31,031 bases of DNA from Candidatus Woesearchaeota archaeon (GTDB lineage Archaea > Nanobdellota > Nanobdellia > Woesearchaeales > UBA12501). The notes below the pieces were generated by a model that did no database searches, had not been told where the DNA came from, and worked only from the letters and a program-made list of their open reading frames with translations. The stretch's first letter is position 1, and each line of letters begins with the position of its first letter. Made by a program: the position numbers and the translations under genes. Below, one piece after another: positions 26,301-31,031 of the stretch. The DNA lies in contig WJJV01000124.1 of the NCBI GenBank assembly GCA_014729495.1, forward strand, positions 1-31,031. Reading direction: 5' to 3'.

Positions 26301-29300
26301 GATTGTGGCTGGAGTGGGAAATGAGAAATTGCCTGCATGCACATAATCATCTCCTCCATCAAATTCAATCCCTTTGAAGAATCTTCCTCTGATCCTCTGG
26401 GGACCGCTTGCCTCATCCGGATACAAACCTCCATGATACTGGTTTATGCTCTTGTCATAAGTCACATTGCCGTCCTGTTCCTGGAAGTTGTAAGCCAGCA
26501 TTATGCTTGGATCAAGATCAAGCGCAGGATCACCATTATAGCAGAAGATGTTGGAGCTTGACAGACTGGTTACATCTTCTCCATAGAAGCTGTTTGACCA
26601 TGATCTGACCCTATTGGAAGTGCTGGTTATGTTCATGTCATATCCAGAAGAGTATGCTATGGTGTTCAAGGTTATATTGGTGTAATTGCTGTTATCCACT
26701 ATTATGCCATGGGTGTAGTTTGATATGTTGCATTCCCTGATTGTGGCAAGATTGAAATTCTGGATCATTATTCCTGTACCTGTCCTGTACCCCAGGAATT
26801 CTGCTCCATTGCAATCAAGGGTTATGTTTGTGGTATTGAGCTGTATAACTGGCAATGATCCTGGCATGCTCTTGTTGAATGAATAACCTGAGGTTATTGA
26901 GTGGATACCTGACTCTATTATACTTATAGTTGCATTGGTGCTGTTCTCTGCTATTAGAGCTCCAGTAATATTATTGTACTCGCATATATTGGTGTCATTG
27001 CAGACAAATTTGTTGTTTGGACGCACAGTGAAGTTGCCATCCAATCTCATGGTATATCCTGATGTGCTCTCATTGGCATATATTGTGTAGTTAACTGTGT
27101 AGTTCTGGAGCTGTGATTTTACGAAGCTCTTGTTGATGAGCATATCAACTGCCCAGACTCCATCTGATACAGTTCCTGAGACAAGAGACAATACTCCTTC
27201 CCATAGTGTCGTTCCAGCACCCCTCACTGTATCCCACACCTTAATCCACACAGATTCTATATTATATAGGGTTGAGCTCACTCTTGCCCTGATAGTAAGG
27301 TTCTCGTTCTCTGGCACTGCCTCTGTTTCGTTCACCACAGATTCTGCTCCGGATTGATTCCAGGTCTGGTTGATGAAAGAAAGATTCCTTCCCCTGTCAA
27401 GTGTGAACTCTGGTGAGGTCTCGTTCGTCAGATTGAAATTTCCATCATCAGGCACCAGCTTGATATAATAATCTCCGTCATTCTTGTAGAGTATAGACCA
27501 GTTATAGTTCAATGTTGAAGTGGCATTTATTGGGTTCCATGTTGCCATAGAGTCATTTGAGTAATAAAGATGGTATGTGATGTTTCTGTCGGTGCTGATT
27601 TCTGTGCTGTTGGTCCAGTTGATGCTTATGTTATGGCCTGTGAAAGCGGATCCAGAAGGTATTGTGAGGTTTGCTATTCCGCAGTCCCCCCCTATTGTTG
27701 TCCCAGACCCCCCTGTGCCATTGCCTATGGCTGAGACAGGCACAGCTTCTGCATATACATTTCCTTTGCTGTCTATGCAGTATGAGCTTGTTCCTGAATC
27801 ATTTATGCCTTTACTGTAGAGGCTGTTGAACCATATGTTGTTTTCTGAAGATGCCACATGGATGTCATATGACCCTGAATCATATATTGTGTTGTTTGTA
27901 ATGTTGGTCCTTGTTTCAAGTATGCTTATCGCATATGAGTAATTCATGAACGTGCAGTCCTTTACTGTGCTGTTCTCAGAATCCACCAGGAGTGAGTAAG
28001 TCCTATTTCCTATGAAAACTGTATTGTTGCAGTCAAGTGTCTGGTTTGTCAGAGACATATTGATGGACATATTATAGTACGATCCTGCAGGAGAGACATA
28101 TGTCCTGTTCCTCTCAAACAGTGTTATGAGCTTGCTTGTGGAGTTCTCTGTCTTAATAGCTCCTGAAAGATTATTGTACTCGCATGTTTCCTCAAAGTCA
28201 GAGCATACATACTCATTGTCTATTGTGAGATTGAAGCTCAGGATCTGGTTTGTTGCATTGAATGTTCCGTCATAGGGAATCAGCCTTATTGTGTAATCTC
28301 CCCTCGGCCTGTCAAGGCTGAAGTTATAATGGTTTCCAGAAGATGGAGTGATATTATATACTCCTGTTGAGTTGGTGTATAGGAGGGTGTAAGTAACATC
28401 ATACTGTGATGACTGGTTTGTCCAGTTTATGTCAAATGAATTGTTGAACCTCTTGTCAAATACAGTCCTGTTCACAAGAGTTGTTATGTTTGCTGGTCCG
28501 CAATCACCAGTAGCAACTGTCACTGACTCCTCATAAAAGTTCCCTTCGTTGTTCACGCAGAGGCTTGTGCTTGTGCTTTCGTCTGTGATTCCTGCGTAGT
28601 AGAAGTTGTTAAGCCAGAGTTTGGTGTTTAGAGCTCCTGATGTTATGTTTATTGATTCAAGAAGTCCTACTCCTCCTGTGAGGTTGTGGAATGTGTTGCC
28701 TGTTATGTTAGTATCTTTTGATATGACTTTTATAGGATTATAATTCTGGGTTTGAGGTTCCTCATAAGTCAGATTAGCTGGGCTTGTGCCTCCTGTCTTG
28801 ACTGTGAGATTGTCGGCTGACTCATTGAAGATGTCAGGGTGATACTGGTAATCCCCTCCTACTCCAGTATTATTCAGGCTGTCTGTTTCTCTTGCATAAA
28901 AGCATCTGCCTCCATAAGTGGCTACAATGCCGGGGCAGTCAAGAGGATAGCCTTCCTCAGCATATATTGTGTGATTCTCTCCTGCTCCCTTTCCGAGAGT
29001 ATTAGCATCATCTCTGTAAATAAAGAGTTTTGCGAAGTTATTTGCTCCAGTCGCCTGCGTTATATTAGTGTTGTCTGCTGTCACGAAAGTTGTCGTTGCT
29101 CCTGCTGAATCGGCGAACACAACATAATCAGAGCAGACAGTGCCGTTGCAGAGGTTAGAGTAAGTGGCGAAGTAGCCTGTATTCTGTTCTGATGCTCCTG
29201 CATTATCGAATGTGCAGTTGATTATGCTGTTATTATGACTAAAGCCTTCATCAATCAAGATGCCATTTCCAGTACAGTTCTTGAAAGTGCTGTTTATGAT

Positions 29301-31031
29301 TCTTGTTCTTCTCATTGAGGGTGAGTCTGGAAAGTCATCAATACAGTCCAATGAATCCTCAATAGTGATGTTGCTCATCACATGATTAACGCCATAGAAT
29401 GATATGCCATCATAGCCCAGTCCCTCAGCACTCACATAACCATTAGAGACAGTGGCATTCTCAGAACCATGAAAGCTCATGACAGAACCAAGACCAACCA
29501 ATGCCTGAGTGGTTATGTTTATCCAGAAGCCATCAATGAGCATGTTATTTCCCAGACCTACATGGAAGCAACCACGACCAGAAGATGCCCTCCTATCACA
29601 ATCAAACATCTTATAATCAGTGATCCTGACATTATCAGAATTAGTCATGTGAAAGGCTGTCAGGTTTGTAGTATATCCAGTGATATTAGAATCCTTCAAA
29701 TCACCGAAATAATCATCATCAGAGGACTGTATACTTGTGATGTTAATCAAGGAAAGATTAGTTGTTGAAATGGCATAGACATTCTTGGCTTCAATGTTCT
29801 TGCCATCTACAATAAGATTACTTAAACTAATATTATTCCCGTTGCCTATTCTGAGCTGACGCCTGTTCATAACAGAATAATTGAAATCAATAAAAGTATT
29901 ATTGATTTGATTAGCAATTGTTACACCAGTTATATAAAAAGAATAAGACTTGTTGAAAGTCTCATTATGACCGCCCTCATTAACAACACACTTATCATTA
30001 GTATTATTATTATCCACCATGCAATCCACCAACCTCTCATAATTCGTGGTATTCACAAAATAATCAGAAAAATGCTCAACATTGAATACATAATGTGTTG
30101 GTGTGATATTCAGTGTGTTATAGCGCTCATTACCCTTCTCATAAGGTTCTGCTCTTACAAAAACATCGCTTCCTTCTTCTTTTACGTAAAGCCTTGCATT
30201 TGAGATTCTTGGCAAAGGCTTATGAGGTATCCTTATCTCTGCTTTCCTTATTGGGATCGGGTCGATGTGAAGCGCGCCTTTTCTAAAGTACGCTCTGCTG
30301 ATATCCTGCTTTGCAGCTCCCTTTATCTCAACTCTAACTCCTTCTTTCTCCATAAATGTTACAGGAAATGATTCATCACCTTCTGAATCCCATGATTCAG
30401 AGATATCAGAGGAAGAGAAATCAACATCAATATCCGGCACTAATTCAGAAGGCACAACATCAGATGCATTGATCACCTCTGTCGGCTGCCCGTTATCAGG
30501 ATCTATTGTGATTATTATCTCAAACTCAAACACCTCTGATTCAGCACCTACATGAAGCCTGAACTTAGGTACTGAAGAATAGTTTTTTAGTGGAATTGCA
30601 AGTCTAACCATCTCTTCGGGCTCTGCAAAAAGAGAGGAGAGATTATACTCGATATCGCCTTCAATCCATATAGGCTGTGAGGTTGTGGAGTTATGATAGA
30701 ACTCAATTATAAAATAATCTCCAGATACTCCTGCTGAAGTGAACACAGTCTCAAAATCAGGCTCATCAGTTATCTTCCTTCCAATGACTCCATCATTATC
30801 ATCCTTTATATCTTCAAAATCAGACCCATTATGTGTTTGGGGTTCTGGTGTTTTATCTGGCAGAGATGGTTCAGCATCATCTTCAGCTGATTCTGATGTG
30901 TTATCATCAGATGAATCTGATGCAATTACTTCAAAGGATGTGGATATATCAACTGATAGATTTTCTAAGGTCAGCACAGCATTCACTGTATAAGTGCCTA
31001 TCTTCTCGACAGGGAAATCAGTTGATACTGC
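23298..31031 (-). CDS. Second giant modular surface protein, paralogue of the next; N-terminus beyond window
   Basis: At least 2577 residues; the frame is open to the right edge, and the visible beginning ('AVSTDFPVEKIGTYTVNAVL') aligns with 'AVSADFPVEKEGEYFVDAIV' near residue 90 of the paralogue, so roughly 90 residues including the signal are outside. Positions below count from the edge. An acidic linker and the 'FNVEHFSDYFVN' domain come first (to about 325), then beta-helix segments at about 337-829, 942-1100, 1344-1490 and 1970-2265. Linkers carry 'GNFYEE' and 'INWTNQSS'. Two copies of an extra Ig-like domain lie at 1221-1336 and 1856-1961, LamG at about 1500-1723, a MopE-type motif ending 'CDGFDNDCDGSIDEEAC' at 2287-2332, a juxtamembrane beta domain, helix 2490-2519, and a short tail with one 'GW' unit. 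The stop overlaps the next start as ATGA. Confidence 0.9.
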   Translation of the reverse strand, partial: AVSTDFPVEKIGTYTVNAVLTLENLSVDISTSFEVIASDSSDDNTSESAEDDAEPSLPDKTPEPQTHNGSDFEDIKDDNDGVIGRKITDEPDFETVFTSAGVSGDYFIIEFYHNSTTSQPIWIEGDIEYNLSSLFAEPEEMVRLAIPLKNYSSVPKFRLHVGAESEVFEFEIIITIDPDNGQPTEVINASDVVPSELVPDIDVDFSSSDISESWDSEGDESFPVTFMEKEGVRVEIKGAAKQDISRAYFRKGALHIDPIPIRKAEIRIPHKPLPRISNARLYVKEEGSDVFVRAEPYEKGNERYNTLNITPTHYVFNVEHFSDYFVNTTNYERLVDCMVDNNNTNDKCVVNEGGHNETFNKSYSFYITGVTIANQINNTFIDFNYSVMNRRQLRIGNGNNISLSNLIVDGKNIEAKNVYAISTTNLSLINITSIQSSDDDYFGDLKDSNITGYTTNLTAFHMTNSDNVRITDYKMFDCDRRASSGRGCFHVGLGNNMLIDGFWINITTQALVGLGSVMSFHGSENATVSNGYVSAEGLGYDGISFYGVNHVMSNITIEDSLDCIDDFPDSPSMRRTRIINSTFKNCTGNGILIDEGFSHNNSIINCTFDNAGASEQNTGYFATYSNLCNGTVCSDYVVFADSAGATTTFVTADNTNITQATGANNFAKLFIYRDDANTLGKGAGENHTIYAEEGYPLDCPGIVATYGGRCFYARETDSLNNTGVGGDYQYHPDIFNESADNLTVKTGGTSPANLTYEEPQTQNYNPIKVISKDTNITGNTFHNLTGGVGLLESINITSGALNTKLWLNNFYYAGITDESTSTSLCVNNEGNFYEESVTVATGDCGPANITTLVNRTVFDKRFNNSFDINWTNQSSQYDVTYTLLYTNSTGVYNITPSSGNHYNFSLDRPRGDYTIRLIPYDGTFNATNQILSFNLTIDNEYVCSDFEETCEYNNLSGAIKTENSTSKLITLFERNRTYVSPAGSYYNMSINMSLTNQTLDCNNTVFIGNRTYSLLVDSENSTVKDCTFMNYSYAISILETRTNITNNTIYDSGSYDIHVASSENNIWFNSLYSKGINDSGTSSYCIDSKGNVYAEAVPVSAIGNGTGGSGTTIGGDCGIANLTIPSGSAFTGHNISINWTNSTEISTDRNITYHLYYSNDSMATWNPINATSTLNYNWSILYKNDGDYYIKLVPDDGNFNLTNETSPEFTLDRGRNLSFINQTWNQSGAESVVNETEAVPENENLTIRARVSSTLYNIESVWIKVWDTVRGAGTTLWEGVLSLVSGTVSDGVWAVDMLINKSFVKSQLQNYTVNYTIYANESTSGYTMRLDGNFTVRPNNKFVCNDTNICEYNNITGALIAENSTNATISIIESGIHSITSGYSFNKSMPGSLPVIQLNTTNITLDCNGAEFLGYRTGTGIMIQNFNLATIRECNISNYTHGIIVDNSNYTNITLNTIAYSSGYDMNITSTSNRVRSWSNSFYGEDVTSLSSSNIFCYNGDPALDLDPSIMLAYNFQEQDGNVTYDKSINQYHGGLYPDEASGPQRIRGRFFKGIEFDGGDDYVHAGNFSFPTPATIIMWVKPGSHQDSQSAVGSFPDSTDEDYIRYILWMKQTYYVPDESWFVMLGNGTDYQIASSGQAFDETNFPTGSWAHIAVTYNGSAVRFYKDGFLINTVVQNTTVANDSQPLSIGKMGLYTINPTYFNGSMDSVIIYNRTLKHSEILDHYTRSKGTGNFYRESSNRSNIEYNLDDCGISSITYPTQYLNFTGTLNVDWTDQKFNTGTTTYYLSYTNDSGINWYGLATTSSSSYAWGISGLPDGDDYMLSVVPYDGRFNGTNASSQEFGIHNSLPEIVFLNQTDLSNVIITESNPIRGKETARIAVNVSGKYTADTVWLDVWNKSEGSPVVWRGLFTKSGPSYLKNDTWVLEMTINESFPESGYVNYSIYANGTLNNTGDYSGNISLLDNDLICANSTACEFSSLAAWLAGENNTNNTLVFSQANQSYTGASGIYNMYSSPGRAVFEFAAEGVSLDCQGATFLGSYGSYGALINQSDRAKLIDCRFGRYSTGINITDSDWSNISISSSFDNSEKGISMHNADNASVYQFNSSNNTLSSIRISSSNSSNITESYSSYSDAAGINISSSGDILLSDLDIHHNSLGAVYVDALSSGIIISDSSIKNSTSASLMMISGDRLNITGNSFQQAPSGYVDLNLSSTASYNNIWLNNLYSQGVIDSGNFNSFCIEVDTHLNNRVFTSTIIKKDLGNYYSSDINSNYIVTDGCGSLDHPYGDLDNDGYYSFIRDCNDSIRFSYPYAPEECDGFDNDCDGSIDEEACEPERFPSAGSGSSGGAAIAGYSPESLSKEQNIDENPVVVLYRGETMTFDVKGEKQTIKLNKVYFEKVNFTIHSLNMDFIVFENESMMFDLDNDGVEDLNITLSAIKQAAAVFDIKELRIVREGEGSISPEPEVAEGIEPEEAAPEEQMPSRLSQAGKSIIRYAVMATAILSLIILISAGSISYFRFMGNVSKAEDYIRSGLVKGISRTMIRRKLIDAGWEPQIVDSLIDMESKAFRNEIKQIRAK
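23301..23475 (-). other. Cytoplasmic tail with one 'YI-G-L-GW' motif in the second giant protein
   Basis: The tail contains one 'YIRSGLVKGISRTMIRRKLI' unit followed by 'DAGWEPQIVDSLI', matching both units in the downstream paralogue. It lies immediately after the membrane helix and is followed by a charged end. Confidence 0.65.
25148..25466 (-). repeat. Ig-like domain of about 110 residues, second copy in the second giant protein
   Basis: The domain runs from 'NQTDLSNVIITES' to 'SGNISL'. It shares with the first copy 'V.VS..Y....VW..VW', a Trp-x-Gly, 'W...M.IN.SF' and 'VNYSIYAN.T'. Confidence 0.7.
25862..26527 (-). other. LamG domain inserted in a linker of the second giant protein
   Basis: Core motifs are 'MLAYNFQEQDGNVTYDKS', 'IEFDGGDDYVHAGN', 'ATIIMWVKPG', 'WAHIAVTYNGSAVRFYKDG' and 'FNGSMDSVIIYNRTLKHSEI'. 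It sits exactly between 'FCYNG' and 'GTGNFYRES', which are adjacent in the linkers lacking LamG. Confidence 0.75.
27021..27371 (-). repeat. Ig-like domain of about 115 residues, first copy in the second giant protein
   Basis: The domain runs from 'NQTWNQSGAES' to 'DGNFTV'. It contains 'ARVSSTLYNIESVWIKVWD', 'LWEGVL', 'DGVWAVDMLINKSF' and 'VNYTIYANEST', matching the copy at 25148-25466. No counterpart is visible in the paralogous giant protein. Confidence 0.7.

Noticed and set aside
15900..29300. CRISPR-like or minisatellite array in the repetitive giant genes
   Set aside because: The repeats are degenerate, codon-phased and of protein-module size; no constant repeat with unique spacers exists.
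30984..30986. GTG at 30986 as the true start of the upstream giant gene
   Set aside because: The frame stays open to the right edge, and the residues before it align with the paralogue's N-terminal domain; no signal peptide follows the GTG.

Overview
The window reads as archaeal chromosome, most likely from a DPANN-type lineage (Woesearchaeota/Pacearchaeota-like; the phylum is inference). It has the archaeal/eukaryotic ribosome-recycling ATPase ABCE1, a DUF99 protein, a NucS endonuclease ending in a PCNA-binding-like motif, an archaeal TrmI, and an intron-containing tRNA-Thr with U73 and no encoded CCA. Short AT-rich TATA-like boxes lie about 23-28 bases from several gene starts. The sequence is gene-dense: no gene-free stretch exceeds about 190 bases. 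There is no CRISPR array, rRNA, insertion sequence or phage module.

Layout. (1) 1-2305, minus strand: two tandem paralogous small membrane-anchored proteins with overlapping ends, then a flippase-like multi-membrane protein that runs off the left edge. (2) 2496-7687, plus strand: an apparent ABC export operon made of an HTH regulator, a MacB/LolD-type ATPase, a membrane-anchored protein with Ig-like domains, and two MacB/FtsX-type permeases. It ends in a long hairpin over the last stop codon. (3) 7756-10493: divergent radical SAM and MFS genes sharing a compact promoter with a perfect 18-base palindrome. (4) 10487-11592, minus strand: nucS, tRNA-Thr(CGU) with a 37-nt intron, and a 53-residue zinc-ribbon protein. 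(5) 11657-13417, plus strand: ABCE1. (6) 13444-14299, minus strand: DUF99 and a two-helix membrane protein. (7) 14345-31031, minus strand: trmI preceded by two giant surface-protein genes. The three are joined by 4-base ATGA overlaps, and the transcript enters from beyond the right edge.

The largest feature is the giant-protein pair, about half of the window. The visible lengths are 2749 and at least 2577 residues. Both share the same architecture: an N-terminal beta domain, alternating right-handed beta-helix (NosD-like) segments and Ig/Fn3-like linkers with regularly placed cysteines, one LamG domain inserted inside another domain, a MopE-type Asp/Cys metal-binding motif, a conserved juxtamembrane beta domain, one transmembrane helix, and a cytoplasmic tail with one or two copies of a 'YI...G...L...GW' helical motif. 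They look like cell-surface adhesin or stalk proteins anchored at the C-terminus. Their translational coupling to a tRNA methyltransferase is unexpected.

The ABC operon and the flippase cluster also act at the membrane, so the window mixes envelope functions with core information-processing genes (ABCE1, tRNA-Thr, TrmI, NucS).
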